This document shows, one piece after another, positions 26,763 through 38,728 of a stretch of 64,000 nucleotides of DNA. Made by a program: the position numbers and the translations under genes. Source of the DNA: an uncultured Opitutia bacterium (GTDB lineage: Bacteria; Verrucomicrobiota; Verrucomicrobiia; Opitutales; Opitutaceae); contig CAIKHO010000056.1 in NCBI GenBank assembly GCA_903827245.1, positions 49,604 to 113,603 on the forward strand, in the 5' to 3' direction. The number at the start of each line of letters is the position of its first letter. The first letter of the stretch is position 1. Below the pieces are notes generated by a model. It searched no databases. It saw only the letters and a list, made by a program, of their open reading frames with translations, and was not told the origin of the DNA.

Positions 26763-27646
26763 TCGGACGTTACGCGATCCTCCTGCTCGGTGTCTTCGCC
26801 GGCTCGATGTCGGTGATCCTGATCCGGAGCAGTCACGCGCCCCCATTCGTGCTGGCGGCCATGCGCCTCGTGCTCGCGGTGCTCCTGCTCGCGCCGGTCT
26901 TCTGGCGGGACCTCCGCCGCCACCGCGCCGCGTTCACGCGTGACCACCTGCGGCGGACGCTCCTGCCCGCCGCGGTGCTCTCCGTGCATTTCATCTCCTG
27001 GACCTATGGCGCCCGCATGACCGCCGCCGCCCCGGCCACCCTGATCGTCAACCTGGTGCCCATCGCGACGCCTTTCTTCCTGCATGCCCTGATCGGCGAG
27101 CAGATCAACCGCCGGGAAATCCTCGGCACCGCGCTCGCCCTCGGCGGCATCATCGTCCTGACAGCCCGCGACGCCCTCGCCGGTGGCGATTTCCGGGCGA
27201 ACCTCGTCTGCTTCGGCTCGATGCTGCTCTTCGCGTGGTATCTCGCACTCGGCCGCCGGAACCGTGATTTCCCCACCCTCTGGCTCTATGTGGTGCCGGT
27301 GTATGCATTCGCCGCCGTTTTCTGCCTGCTCGCTGCCCTGCCCCAGCTCGGGGCGCTGCTCGATCCCGCCGTGGCCGGCTCACCCCGCGAATGGCTGCTG
27401 CTGCTCGGGATGGCCTGCATCCCCACGATCATCGGCCATTCGTTGCTGAACGCGTCCATGCGCCACCTGCGCGGTCAGATCGTGAGCCTCTGCAATGTCG
27501 GGCAGTTCGTCTTCGCCGGCGTGACCGCCTTCTTCCTTTTCCACGAGTCGCCCCCGGCCACCTTCTACGCCGCCAGCCTGCTGGTTGTCACCGGCATCGC
27601 ACTGGTGGTGTTCTCCGCCCCGACCGCGCCGCCGCGGCTGCGCTAG
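26759..27646 (+). CDS. EamA-type DMT-superfamily transporter
   Basis: Protein of 295 residues from ATG 26759, overlapping the previous stop by four bases, which implies translational coupling. It has ten predicted transmembrane helices in two EamA repeats, with the usual PFVLAAMRLVLAVLLLAPV in repeat 1 and IIGHSLLNASMRHLRGQIVSL in repeat 2. These inner-membrane carriers usually export or import metabolites; the substrate is not predictable. Pairing with an SBF transporter is unusual and may reflect a shared compound. Confidence 0.85.
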   Translation: MIGRYAILLLGVFAGSMSVILIRSSHAPPFVLAAMRLVLAVLLLAPVFWRDLRRHRAAFTRDHLRRTLLPAAVLSVHFISWTYGARMTAAAPATLIVNLVPIATPFFLHALIGEQINRREILGTALALGGIIVLTARDALAGGDFRANLVCFGSMLLFAWYLALGRRNRDFPTLWLYVVPVYAFAAVFCLLAALPQLGALLDPAVAGSPREWLLLLGMACIPTIIGHSLLNASMRHLRGQIVSLCNVGQFVFAGVTAFFLFHESPPATFYAASLLVVTGIALVVFSAPTAPPRLR

Positions 27647-27710
27647 GGCGTATTTTCAATACCCCCTGATTTCGCCCTTTTTCATTCTCCGGGCGGCAAA
27701 TTGCGTTGCT

Positions 27711-27763
27711 GGAGACGCGACCTCCGGGTCGCGTTCGGACAGCGACTAGGAGGTCGCTGCTCC
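27711..27763. repeat. Hairpin element family C, copy 1
   Basis: GGAGACGCGACCTCCGGGTC followed by AGCGACTAGGAGGTCGCTGC: two short hairpins in tandem. The reverse complement matches the element at 30342-30424 with a shorter centre. It lies between the convergent EamA and aldo/keto reductase genes. Confidence 0.7.
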
Positions 27764-27812
27764 AACTCAAAGCGCCAAATGGGGTTTGAAAACGTTCCCT
27801 GGCCGGACGCTC

Positions 27813-28823
27813 TCACGCCAGACCCAACGTGCTGTCCATCGCGTAGGGATGGATCCGTCCGAACTCGCGCAGCAATTCCGCGTGCACGCGATGGACCGCG
27901 GCAAGTTCGCCGGCGGTCAGCGGCGGGCTCGCGGATGCGCCGAGATTTTCCGCCACCTGGGCCGGTGTCTTGCAGCCGGGAATGACGACCGACGAGGGAA
28001 TATCCTGCAGCGAAAAACGGATGAGCGCCTGCACCAGCGAGCGGCCGGGCGCGGGCAGGAACTCCCCCACCCGCCGGGCGAACTCGATCCGCATCGCGGT
28101 CTGATCGCCGGTGCGGATGCCCCGCGCGTGCTTCAGGTTCCAGGCTTCGCGGCCCGTCCACCGGCCGGAGAGCAGGCCGTTGCCCAGCGGCTCACGGACA
28201 ATGATTCCCAAGCCGGCCGCGGCCGCCTCGTGCAGCGCCACGCGGAAGAGGAGCGTGGTCACGTTGTAGCTTTCCTGGATGACCTCGAACACCGGGCCGA
28301 AATCCCCGCGCGCCACCTGCCGGATCTGCGTCGCGCCATAGACGGAAATCCCGGCGTGCCGGATTTTTCCCTCCGTCTTCAGCTTTTCCAGCGTACCCGC
28401 GACCTCGTGCAGCCTGGCTGTCTCGAGCGGGCACTCGTGACACTGGTAAACATCGACGTAATCAGTCCCCAGCCGACGCAGGCTTTCCTCCAGGCAGAAA
28501 CGCACGGTCGCGGGTGACGGCTCACGCCGTGACGGATCCGTGAAAGGAAAGTGCCCGAACTTCGTCGCCACGATCGCGCGGTCGCGCCGGCCGGCGAGAA
28601 ACCGGCCGATGAGCGTCTCGCTGTGCCCGACGCCGTAGGCATCCGCCGTGTCGATGAAGTTGCAACCGAGGTCCCAGGCCGCCTCCAGCGCGGCGAGCGA
28701 CTCGGCATCGTCGGTCGGGCCATACGACCGGCGCGCGCCTTCCTGCTGCCCGCCAATGCCCCACGCGCCGAAGCCGATCTCGGAGACCTTGAGGCCGGTC
28801 CGGCCGAGCAGGCGGTAGTTCAT
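27813..28823 (-). CDS. Aldo/keto reductase
   Basis: Protein of 336 residues with the aldo/keto reductase barrel. The catalytic tetrad is visible: Asp and Tyr in DTADAYGVGHSE, Lys in ATKFGHFPF and His in YQCHECPLE. The NADP-binding end includes PGCKTPAQVAENLGA. Family members reduce sugars or aldehydes or act as sugar dehydrogenases. Lying 78 bases downstream of an L-rhamnose isomerase-type gene, it could handle lactaldehyde or a rhamnose derivative, but that is context only. A small hairpin lies between them at 28866-28890. Confidence 0.88.
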   Translation of the reverse strand: MNYRLLGRTGLKVSEIGFGAWGIGGQQEGARRSYGPTDDAESLAALEAAWDLGCNFIDTADAYGVGHSETLIGRFLAGRRDRAIVATKFGHFPFTDPSRREPSPATVRFCLEESLRRLGTDYVDVYQCHECPLETARLHEVAGTLEKLKTEGKIRHAGISVYGATQIRQVARGDFGPVFEVIQESYNVTTLLFRVALHEAAAAGLGIIVREPLGNGLLSGRWTGREAWNLKHARGIRTGDQTAMRIEFARRVGEFLPAPGRSLVQALIRFSLQDIPSSVVIPGCKTPAQVAENLGASASPPLTAGELAAVHRVHAELLREFGRIHPYAMDSTLGLA

Positions 28824-28865
28824 GACCGGAGCAAAGACGGCCGGTCGCTCAGGGCAATCCTATGT

Positions 28866-28890
28866 AGGGGCGTCCGCAAGCAACGCCCCT
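28866..28890 (-). terminator. Short hairpin family D, GTCAAGC-type loop
   Basis: Perfect 8-bp stem AGGGGCGT / ACGCCCCT with loop CCGCAAGCA, 12 bases beyond the stop of the isomerase gene. Similar stems occur at 30309-30329, 31632-31652 and 52693-52713. Confidence 0.6.
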
Positions 28891-28901
28891 GCCTCTCGAT
28901 C

Positions 28902-30101
28902 TCAGGCGTAGCTGCCGCCCTGCGTGAGGCCGAGTTCCTTGCGGCGGCGGCGGCGGTCGGCCGCGGCGGCGCGCTCGTAACCGCTGTGCCGGTGCGCGGC
29001 GAGCGGGTCGGCGGGCAGCTTGTTCGCCTTGCGCCAGGCGAGCAGCGCGGGCGTGACGTCGGTGAAGAACGCCTTCTTCAGCGTGAGCTCGGCGTCGACC
29101 ACGTTGTTCTTCGCCTGCGCGCGGCGGAGCGCGTCGAGATCGACGAGCGCGGCCTTCGCGTAGAGTTCCTGCGCCATGACCACGGTCTGGATCGTCGCCT
29201 CGATCTTCGGCTTCTCGTTGTGCGACTGGTCGATCATGTAAGCAATGTCCGGCGCGCGCCGGCGGTCGGCGGCGAAGGCGTGGATCTCGTGGAAGATGCG
29301 GAAGACCTGGTACGGGTCGATCGAGCCGAGCGTAAGGTCGTCGTCGGCATAGCGGCGGTCGTTGAAGTGAAAGCCGCCCAGCATGTCCTCATCGAGGAGG
29401 AACGCCACGATCTGCTCGATGTTCTGCGCCGCGTAATGGTGGCCGGTGTCGACCAGCACCTTGGCGCGCTTGCCCGCCTTCTTCGCGTGGACGTAGGCCA
29501 TGCCCCAGTCGGCGATGTCGGTCGCATAGAACGCAGGCTCGAAGGGCTTGTACTCGACCAGCAGCGTCTGCTTCGGACCGAGCTTTTGGTGCAGCGCCTT
29601 CAGGCACTCCTCGAACCAGTGCTTGCGCGCGCGCAGGTCGCCCTGGCCGGGATAGTTCGTGCCGTCGGCGAACCACATTGAGACATACTCGCTGCCGACG
29701 GCCTTGCCGATGGCGATGGAGTCGAAGCAGTGCTGGAGCGCGCGCTGGCGGACGGCGGGATCGTTGTGGCTGAAGGAACCCCACTTGTAGCACTGGTCCT
29801 GGAAGAGGTTCGGGTTGATCGAGCCGATCTTCACGCCGTGCTTCCGCGCGAGGCGCGCCACGGCCTTCGGGTCCTGGCCGGGCTTGAAGTCCCACAGCAC
29901 GTGCACCGCGACCGTCGGGCAGCAGCCGGTCAGCGCGTTGACCTGGCCCGCGTCGGCGAGCTTGTCGTTGAGGTCGATGGCCGCGGCCTCCTGGAAAAAT
30001 TTCCCGAAGCGGGTGCCCGTGTCGGCGAAGCCCCAGGAGGGCGTTTCAATGGCGAAGGAGTCGAGCGCCTCACGGGCGCGGCGAAGTTGTTTCGGTGTCA
30101 T
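28902..30101 (-). CDS. rhaI: L-rhamnose isomerase-type sugar isomerase
   Basis: Protein of 399 residues matching the Pseudomonas stutzeri-type L-rhamnose isomerase family, a metal-dependent TIM-barrel aldose-ketose isomerase. Metal and catalytic segments are visible: VEYKPFEPAFYATD (Glu), LVDTGHHYAAQNIE (Asp, His), GGFHFNDRRYADDDL (His, Asp) and IDQSHNEKPKIEA (Asp). The start MTPKQLRRAREAL and length are normal. It probably turns L-rhamnose freed by the GH106-like enzyme into L-rhamnulose in the cytoplasm. A perfect 25-bp palindrome lies 116 bases upstream. No rhaB or rhaD gene is in the window. Confidence 0.85.
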   Translation of the reverse strand: MTPKQLRRAREALDSFAIETPSWGFADTGTRFGKFFQEAAAIDLNDKLADAGQVNALTGCCPTVAVHVLWDFKPGQDPKAVARLARKHGVKIGSINPNLFQDQCYKWGSFSHNDPAVRQRALQHCFDSIAIGKAVGSEYVSMWFADGTNYPGQGDLRARKHWFEECLKALHQKLGPKQTLLVEYKPFEPAFYATDIADWGMAYVHAKKAGKRAKVLVDTGHHYAAQNIEQIVAFLLDEDMLGGFHFNDRRYADDDLTLGSIDPYQVFRIFHEIHAFAADRRRAPDIAYMIDQSHNEKPKIEATIQTVVMAQELYAKAALVDLDALRRAQAKNNVVDAELTLKKAFFTDVTPALLAWRKANKLPADPLAAHRHSGYERAAAADRRRRRKELGLTQGGSYA

Positions 30102-30216
30102 GGGGAAAGGTGTCGTTGTGCCGGGCCGCGCAGCAAAAGTCAGGCGCGAAAAATCAAAGGGCCCGCCTTATTGTTTTCCCCTGCCCATCCAAAACCCGGC
30201 ACCGCCCGCCCATGGG

Positions 30217-30241
30217 CAGTGTCAACTAATAGTTGACACTG
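30217..30241. promoter_or_regulatory. Perfect 25-bp palindrome, candidate operator
   Basis: CAGTGTCAACTA, a central A, then TAGTTGACACTG: a perfect 12+1+12 palindrome. Both strands carry TTGACA, a -35-like hexamer, so it could be a regulator site over a promoter. It lies 116 bases upstream of the sugar isomerase start. The cognate regulator is not in the window. Confidence 0.6.
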
Positions 30242-30341
30242 GATCGGGGTGGCGGGTCGGGTGGGCGGCCTACAGCCCACGTGGCGAAGTTGGAAGGCGG
30301 GCAAGCCCGGGCGCCGTCAAGCGACGCCCTGCGCCACGGTT

Positions 30342-30424
30342 GGAGCAGCGACCTCCCGGTCGCTGGCGGAACGCGATCCATCCTCGCCACGGCTTCGCCG
30401 GACAGGCCGGGAGGTCGCGTCTCC
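30342..30424. repeat. Hairpin element family C, copy 2
   Basis: GGAGCAGCGACCTCCCGGTC at one end and GGGAGGTCGCGTCTCC at the other, with AACGCGATCC between. It is the reverse orientation of the copy at 27711-27763 and carries an extra central segment. It ends 14 bases from the stop of the Ldh2-type gene. Confidence 0.72.
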
Positions 30425-30437
30425 CTCCGTGCCAACG

Positions 30438-31490
30438 TCACCGCGCGGCAGGCTCGCTGACACCGAACTTTAGGGCCCACGGCTCGAGGGCCTTCATGAT
30501 GCCGGGATAAAGCTCCACGCCGTCCGCCAGCTGGGCCTCGCGGCGGCGCAGGCCGGATTCGCCAGGCAGGCGCACGCGTTCCAAGCCCGCGCGCGGCGGG
30601 GTCGTGCGGCAGGCGTCGGCCACCTGCTTGGCTTGACGGATGAAATCATCGCGTCCGCCGAACAGCGCCGGATCGTAGACTTGGATGTAAACATTGGCCG
30701 ACCAGCCCTCCTTGGCATCGGCACGGCCGTGGCCCGCCAGCGCGCCCGTGAGCGCCTCGACGAGGAGACCGAGAGCATAGCCCTTGTGGCCGTGGTCGAG
30801 CCCGCCGATGGGCAGGAGCGCGCCCGGGGGATTTGTGAACAGGACGTTGGGATCGTCGGAGGCCTGACCGTCAGCGTCGACCATCCACACTCCGGGAAGT
30901 TTGCGGCCCTCGGCCCGCCGCCGGTTCACGAGCCCGTTCGTGGTGATCGACATCGACACATCCAGCATGACCGGATCGCCGTCCGTGGGCCACGCGGCGG
31001 CGATCGGGTTCGGTGTGTACACGCCCCGGCGTCCACCATGCGGTGCGACGCTGGCGATGTCCGGATCGGAGCAGCTCAGCAGCAGCATGAGTCCCTGGTC
31101 CGTCACGCGCTTGAGATACGCAGCCAGACAGGCCAGGTGATGGCTGCGGCGGATCACGACGGTGCACGTCCCGTTCTTTTTCGCGCGTTCCGCGGCCAGC
31201 TCGATGGCGCGCACCGTCAGCCACGGGCCAGGCAGACGCCGACCATCCCACGTCACCGCGGCGGGAAAATCCGCGATGACCCGTGGCCCGCCCGACTTGG
31301 CCATCGATCCCTTTTCCAGCTCGTCGAGATAGCGGGCGAGCAATTGCAGGCCGTGGGTGGTATGGCCGAGCAGGTCGCCCTCGACGAGAATCTCGGCGAC
31401 AACGTGCGCCTTGTCGGCGTCTAGCCCAGCGGCCTGGAGCAGGGCCGTGGCAAACGTGGTGAGTTCCGTGGCGGCGAAACGGTCGGGCAT
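30438..31490 (-). CDS. Malate/L-lactate dehydrogenase (Ldh2) family oxidoreductase
   Basis: Protein of 350 residues from ATG 31490 (MPDRFAATELTTFAT); an upstream in-frame ATG would add 51 non-conserved residues. Ldh2 features are GDLLGHTTHGLQLLARYLDE with the conserved His, VIRRSHHLACLAAYL, NPIAAAWPTDGDPVMLDVSM and LLPIGGLDHGHKGYALGLLV. The family are NAD(P)H-dependent 2-oxoacid or sugar-acid reductases (malate, ureidoglycolate, 2,3-diketogulonate). The role here is unknown; reduction or oxidation of a sugar acid would suit the neighbours. Confidence 0.82.
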   Translation of the reverse strand: MPDRFAATELTTFATALLQAAGLDADKAHVVAEILVEGDLLGHTTHGLQLLARYLDELEKGSMAKSGGPRVIADFPAAVTWDGRRLPGPWLTVRAIELAAERAKKNGTCTVVIRRSHHLACLAAYLKRVTDQGLMLLLSCSDPDIASVAPHGGRRGVYTPNPIAAAWPTDGDPVMLDVSMSITTNGLVNRRRAEGRKLPGVWMVDADGQASDDPNVLFTNPPGALLPIGGLDHGHKGYALGLLVEALTGALAGHGRADAKEGWSANVYIQVYDPALFGGRDDFIRQAKQVADACRTTPPRAGLERVRLPGESGLRRREAQLADGVELYPGIMKALEPWALKFGVSEPAAR

Positions 31491-31631
31491 GCCGGCGAGA
31501 GAACAGCAAATGCGGAAACTCTCCAGCCTTTGGTTGATCGTTTTAATAACCGGCCGAATGCTGGAGCCAGCTGCAGGCGATTTCCTTGTACGGGAGTTCC
31601 TTGCGGACGCCCATTCTGCCGGCATCGAGCC

Positions 31632-31652
31632 GGGCGTCGTCAAGCAACGCCC
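31632..31652 (-). terminator. Short hairpin family D after lnt
   Basis: GGGCGT, loop CGTCAAGCA, ACGCCC, three bases past the lnt stop on the minus strand. The loop repeats that of the other family D hairpins. Confidence 0.62.
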
Positions 31653-31655
31653 TAC

Positions 31656-33344
31656 TCAGCTGTCACCAGGCAGGATCCCCGTCTTCAACAGGACCAAGCC
31701 CAGCAGCAGCAACGCGGCACTCGCCCCGAGGAACCAGTCGCCGTGCTCGACGTAATAGCTGTTGCGGCCGATCCAGCGCTGGTCGCGGGTCACGGTCACC
31801 GTCGCCGTGCCGCGGAAGTAAATCGTGCCGCCCTCGACGTCGGCCTTGGTGTGGATCCCGCCGTTCTCGTCGCGCGTCAGCACCGCCCGGATCCCGCCGA
31901 ACTCGTCGATCCAGCCGCTCCAGCCCGCATTGCCACAGCGCAGCACCGGGCGCCTGGTCTCGACCGCGCGCAGCACCGAATGTGCGGCGTGCTGGTAGGC
32001 CGCCGCACCCTCCCCGAACCAGCCGTTGTTCGTCACCACCGCGAGCACGTCCGCACCGGCCAGGACGCTGGCACGGGCCAGCAGCGGATAGGTATCCTCG
32101 TAGCAGATGAGCGGGCCGAAGGCGTTCGCCTGGTTGTGCAGCGACACCACCAGCGGGTTCGCCTCCGTGCCGGGGGTGATGTCCGTGTCGGGGATCGGGG
32201 CGAAATTTTTGATCCACCCGAGCAGCGGCCGGAACGGCGTGAATTCGCCGAACGGCACCAAGCGGCGCTTGGCGTAATAGGCCGGCTGCAGGCCGGTCAG
32301 CGGATTGGCGACAAACGCGGCGTTGAACCACTGCTCAGCGGGCGGTTTTACCACGCCCTGCGCGATCGAGCCAAGCAGCAGCGGGCTGCCCGCACGCGTC
32401 ACGAGCGACTCGGTCCAGGCATGCAGGGTCGGGTCGGCGTTCACCGCCCACGGCAGCACGGCCTCGGGCCAGAGGATGAGGTCCGGCTTCGCCGCGGCGG
32501 CGGCGAGCGTGGTCTGCTCCAGTACATCGAGGATGCCGCGCGCGCTCGCCGGGTCCCATTTCACTTCCTGGGGAATGTCCGGCTGCACGAACGCCACGCG
32601 GCCCACCGGCACCGTGTAGTGCGCGCGGTTGAAGGTCTCCTGCACCTGGATCGAGAGGCAGACCAGCAGGAGAAACAGCGCGAGGAAGAATTCCTGGCTG
32701 CGCTTTCTCAAACCGGTCGCTCCCTCAAAAAACAGGCGGTGCGCATACGCGGCAAACCCGACATTCATCGCCACGAGGATGAACGACACGCCGCCCGCCC
32801 CCGTGTAGGCGGCGATCTGCAGGATACTCGCGCGCTCCCACTGGCTCGCCGCCAGCGGCAGCCAGGGAAACCCGCCGAGCACCCACGTCCGCGTCCATTC
32901 GATCACTACCCAGGCGCCCGCCAGCCCGAGCATCGCGAGGAGCCGCACCGGCGTCGCGCGCCCGACCATCCGCGGCATCGTCCACCACGCTGCGAGATAC
33001 CACGAACCGACCCAGGCCCCGGTGAACGGCCCGAGCAGGAAAAGACCCAGCCACGTGACATGGTGCAGCCAGCCCAGAATCAGGGTCCACGCCACCGCCT
33101 GCGCGGCGAACATCGTCCAGGCAAAAAGCTTCAGCCGCGGCCGCCGGTAAGCCCACAGGACGCCGGGCACGAGCATGGCGTAGGCGAACTCCGGAACCTT
33201 GAAGGGCGGAAACGACAGTACCGCGAGCAGGACCGTGCAGACCGCCACCGCCGCCGGCACGGCCAGGCTCGCCTGACGCTCCCAGAACGAAGGGGCCACG
33301 TCATAAGGCCCGGGTTCGATCGGAGTTTTGGAGTCAGATGTCAC
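31656..33344 (-). CDS. lnt: Apolipoprotein N-acyltransferase
   Basis: Protein of 562 residues (GTG start) with an N-terminal block of transmembrane helices and a C-terminal nitrilase-like domain. Lnt transfers the third acyl chain to the N-terminal Cys of lipoproteins in the inner membrane. The catalytic triad is visible: Glu in LILWPEAVLPW (about residue 291), Lys in AKRRLVPFGEFTPF (about 361) and Cys in GPLICYEDTYPLL (about 413). It lies downstream of secA on the same strand (73-base gap), so both export genes may share a transcript. Several lipoprotein substrates occur in this window. Confidence 0.95.
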   Translation of the reverse strand: MTSDSKTPIEPGPYDVAPSFWERQASLAVPAAVAVCTVLLAVLSFPPFKVPEFAYAMLVPGVLWAYRRPRLKLFAWTMFAAQAVAWTLILGWLHHVTWLGLFLLGPFTGAWVGSWYLAAWWTMPRMVGRATPVRLLAMLGLAGAWVVIEWTRTWVLGGFPWLPLAASQWERASILQIAAYTGAGGVSFILVAMNVGFAAYAHRLFFEGATGLRKRSQEFFLALFLLLVCLSIQVQETFNRAHYTVPVGRVAFVQPDIPQEVKWDPASARGILDVLEQTTLAAAAAKPDLILWPEAVLPWAVNADPTLHAWTESLVTRAGSPLLLGSIAQGVVKPPAEQWFNAAFVANPLTGLQPAYYAKRRLVPFGEFTPFRPLLGWIKNFAPIPDTDITPGTEANPLVVSLHNQANAFGPLICYEDTYPLLARASVLAGADVLAVVTNNGWFGEGAAAYQHAAHSVLRAVETRRPVLRCGNAGWSGWIDEFGGIRAVLTRDENGGIHTKADVEGGTIYFRGTATVTVTRDQRWIGRNSYYVEHGDWFLGASAALLLLGLVLLKTGILPGDS

Positions 33345-33416
33345 GCGTGCAGTGGTGGCGACGGTTGGGGACGCGACGTCCGCGTGGCGCGCGGCGACGG
33401 GGACGCCGCCGCTCTA

Positions 33417-36554
<3,138 letters not shown>

Positions 36555-36627
36555 GAAAGGCCAAGACGATAGGCGCGACCGTGGGCTTGGCAAATGGCAA
36601 ATGCCGGGGGGCGGGGGCCGATGGTGG

Positions 36628-36649
36628 GGCGCGTTATCCTTAACGCGCC
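36628..36649 (-). repeat. Perfect hairpin upstream of secA
   Basis: GGCGCGTTA, loop TCCT, TAACGCGCC: a 9-bp perfect stem 74 bases upstream of the secA start. It could be a terminator for the upstream transcript or part of a secA leader. Confidence 0.6.
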
Positions 36650-36684
36650 GGTTCGAGGTCGTCGGAGCCAAACACGGCGGATTA

Positions 36685-36819
36685 TTGAGGCTCGCGGATC
36701 AGACTGACGAATGAGCTTGGGAGTAACGCGGTGCTTCAGCCCGCGGCTTGCGTCCAAAGCGCAGGCTGAAGCACCGCGCTACATTGACCTCGGTCGTCAG
36801 TTTAATGCGCAAGCCTCAA
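36685..36819. repeat. Nested double hairpin
   Basis: Outer arms TTGAGGCTCGCGG...ACTGACGA and TCGTCAGT...GCGCAAGCCTCAA enclose inner arms GTAACGCGGTGCTTCAGCCC (36723 on) and GGCTGAAGCACCGCGCTAC (to 36782). The inner stem is about 23 bp with two mismatches. Confidence 0.72.
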
Positions 36820-36957
36820 AATGGACAATCCGCCCTACCCTCAGGCGACCCGTCTCACCACGGCGCTCCGGTCAGGAGTAAAGCCGTGGTCTCCGGCTCC
36901 TTCCCTGCCGCCCCTGCTTCCGACAGTCGAAGGCCAAGGCGGCGGAGTCAGGATGAC

Positions 36958-38640
36958 TCAGAGCGTTTCGCCGGTGATTTTTTCCGTCCGCTTTGTCTCA
37001 GCCAGCGCGGGGCTGTTGTGCACGGCGAAACCGTCCACGTTTTTCAACACGAACGCCGGAGCACTGGCGGCGTGCGGGAATTTCACGGCGTCGAAGGCGG
37101 CATCCGCCACGTCGTCGAGCTGCACGGTCGGACGCAGGTCTTCCTTCGCGAAGCGGAACTCCACGTGGCTGACGTCGAGATTCTTCACGTGGCGGGCGAA
37201 CATACCCCACGACGGCATGGTGCCGTGCATCGAGGGCTCCGGATACTGCTTCTGCGCCGCTTCGTCGTCCGGCACTTGCCGCTCGGCCTGCGCCGCGGTG
37301 CCGCCGCCGGCGAAGTCGATGAAGATGTTGCTCAGCGATACGTCCTCGATCACATGGCCCGGAAGGCCGAGGATGAGCACGCCGCTCTGGGCGGCGACGT
37401 TGTGCGCGACGACGTTGCTGATCTTGATGCGGCGGACCGCGCCGACGGCAATCGGATCGGGACCGCGCAGCCGCGACCCGAGGCGGAGGTAGATCGGCGC
37501 GTTGGAGATGTCGCGCATCGTGAGGTTGGAAACCGTGACATCCTCCAGCAGCCCGCCATCGACTTCCTCCAGCGCGAGGCCGCGGCAATGCTCAAACACG
37601 CAGTTCGAGATGGTCAGGTTGTGGAAACCGCCATTGGCCTCCGTGCCGCACTTGATGCGCCCGGTGCCACCGCCGGGCATCACCTTGCGCTGGCGCGTGC
37701 CATCCAGCAGCGTGCCTTCATCGTAACCGCTCACCTGGCAGTTGGTGATCGTGATATTCTCGGAGGCGCGCGGATAACCGAGTCCGAACGAGGCCTTCGG
37801 GCAGATGCCGTCGTCATACGGCGAGTTGACGGTGCAGTTGGCGATGCGGACGTTCTGACAGGAGTCGATGTCCATGCCGTCGCGATTCGTGTCGATCTTC
37901 AGTCCGTCGCAGGTCCAGTTGTCGACGCCGGTCGCGAGAATCCCGAAATGCCCGCCGTGATAAATCGTGAAATCGCGGAAGATGACGTTGCGGCAGTTCT
38001 TCAGCGCGATGGCCTTGTTTCCCACCCCGGCGGGAAGGGTGTCGCGGCCGGGCGTACCAAAGGGGCCCGGCTTCTGCGCGGCGATCGCCGCCAGCGAGGT
38101 GGCGGGAAGGGGGAAAGCCACGCGCGTGTTGCCGTCGGGTGCCCCCACTTCACCGCGGGCGGCGCGTTCTTCGGGCAGGAAATCGCGCCGGCCACCGCCC
38201 TTGCTCAATCCCCGGCCGAATATCCTGCCGGGGCCGGTGATGCCGATATCCACGAGGCCGTCGCCCCAGATCAGGCTGTTGTGCCAGTGAGAATGGCCGA
38301 AGTCCTCGTAATACTCGGTGACGGGGTTCGCCTCGGGCGCATCGTAGCCCGACGACAGGTCCTCCGGCGGCTCGGCGGCAACGATCGTGGCGCCGGCGTC
38401 GAGATGGAGCGTGACGTGGCTCTTCAGATGGATTGAAAAGCTGAGGTAGTTCCCGGCCGGAAAGTCCACGGTGCCACCGCCAGCAGCGGCGGCCGCATCG
38501 ATCGCCTTGTTGATGGCGGCGGTGTCGAGGGTCTTGCCGTCACCGACGGCACCGAAGGTCCTGACGTCGTAGGGTGCGGCGACGAGCCGGGCCGCCGCGA
38601 ACGCAGCGAGAAGAACGAGATGACAGGAAAGGTTTTTCAT
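36958..38640 (-). CDS. GH28-type polygalacturonase-like protein, secreted
   Basis: Protein of 560 residues; ATG 38640 gives a signal peptide (MKNLSCHLVLLAAFAAARLVA). It has the pectate-lyase-like beta-helix start YDVRTFGAVGDGKTLDTAAI and GH28-like catalytic segments: NRDGMDIDSCQNVRI, NSPYDDGICPKASFG and GTGRIKCGTEANGG (RIK motif). The usual GHG near the third position is not evident; VSGYDEGTLLDG stands there. The enzyme probably hydrolyses galacturonan or rhamnogalacturonan outside the cytoplasm, but the changed active site makes the exact substrate unsure. Its direction and distance separate it from the toxin-antitoxin pair. Confidence 0.8.
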   Translation of the reverse strand: MKNLSCHLVLLAAFAAARLVAAPYDVRTFGAVGDGKTLDTAAINKAIDAAAAAGGGTVDFPAGNYLSFSIHLKSHVTLHLDAGATIVAAEPPEDLSSGYDAPEANPVTEYYEDFGHSHWHNSLIWGDGLVDIGITGPGRIFGRGLSKGGGRRDFLPEERAARGEVGAPDGNTRVAFPLPATSLAAIAAQKPGPFGTPGRDTLPAGVGNKAIALKNCRNVIFRDFTIYHGGHFGILATGVDNWTCDGLKIDTNRDGMDIDSCQNVRIANCTVNSPYDDGICPKASFGLGYPRASENITITNCQVSGYDEGTLLDGTRQRKVMPGGGTGRIKCGTEANGGFHNLTISNCVFEHCRGLALEEVDGGLLEDVTVSNLTMRDISNAPIYLRLGSRLRGPDPIAVGAVRRIKISNVVAHNVAAQSGVLILGLPGHVIEDVSLSNIFIDFAGGGTAAQAERQVPDDEAAQKQYPEPSMHGTMPSWGMFARHVKNLDVSHVEFRFAKEDLRPTVQLDDVADAAFDAVKFPHAASAPAFVLKNVDGFAVHNSPALAETKRTEKITGETL

Positions 38641-38728
38641 GGGGCGGGTAGATTCGACTGCAGAAAGACCGCGAGAAAACGCGCGCGGCACCCCGCCGTC
38701 AAGGCTCACCAGCCATCAAGCAATGTAT

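Larger units (their letters stand above)
30102..30437. other. Intergenic region with palindrome and family C repeat
   Basis: This 336-base region lies upstream of the isomerase and downstream of the Ldh2-type gene (both minus strand). It contains the perfect palindrome at 30217-30241, a small family D hairpin near 30309-30329 and the family C element at 30342-30424. No CDS is supported. Confidence 0.7.
36555..36957. other. Intergenic region with stacked hairpins
   Basis: This 403-base region lies upstream of secA and downstream of the GH28 gene. It contains a perfect hairpin at 36628-36649, a nested hairpin at 36685-36819 and a weaker inverted repeat ACCACGGC/GCCGTGGT at about 36857-36890. 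The secA promoter should lie here but no clear hexamers were found. No CDS is supported. Confidence 0.65.
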
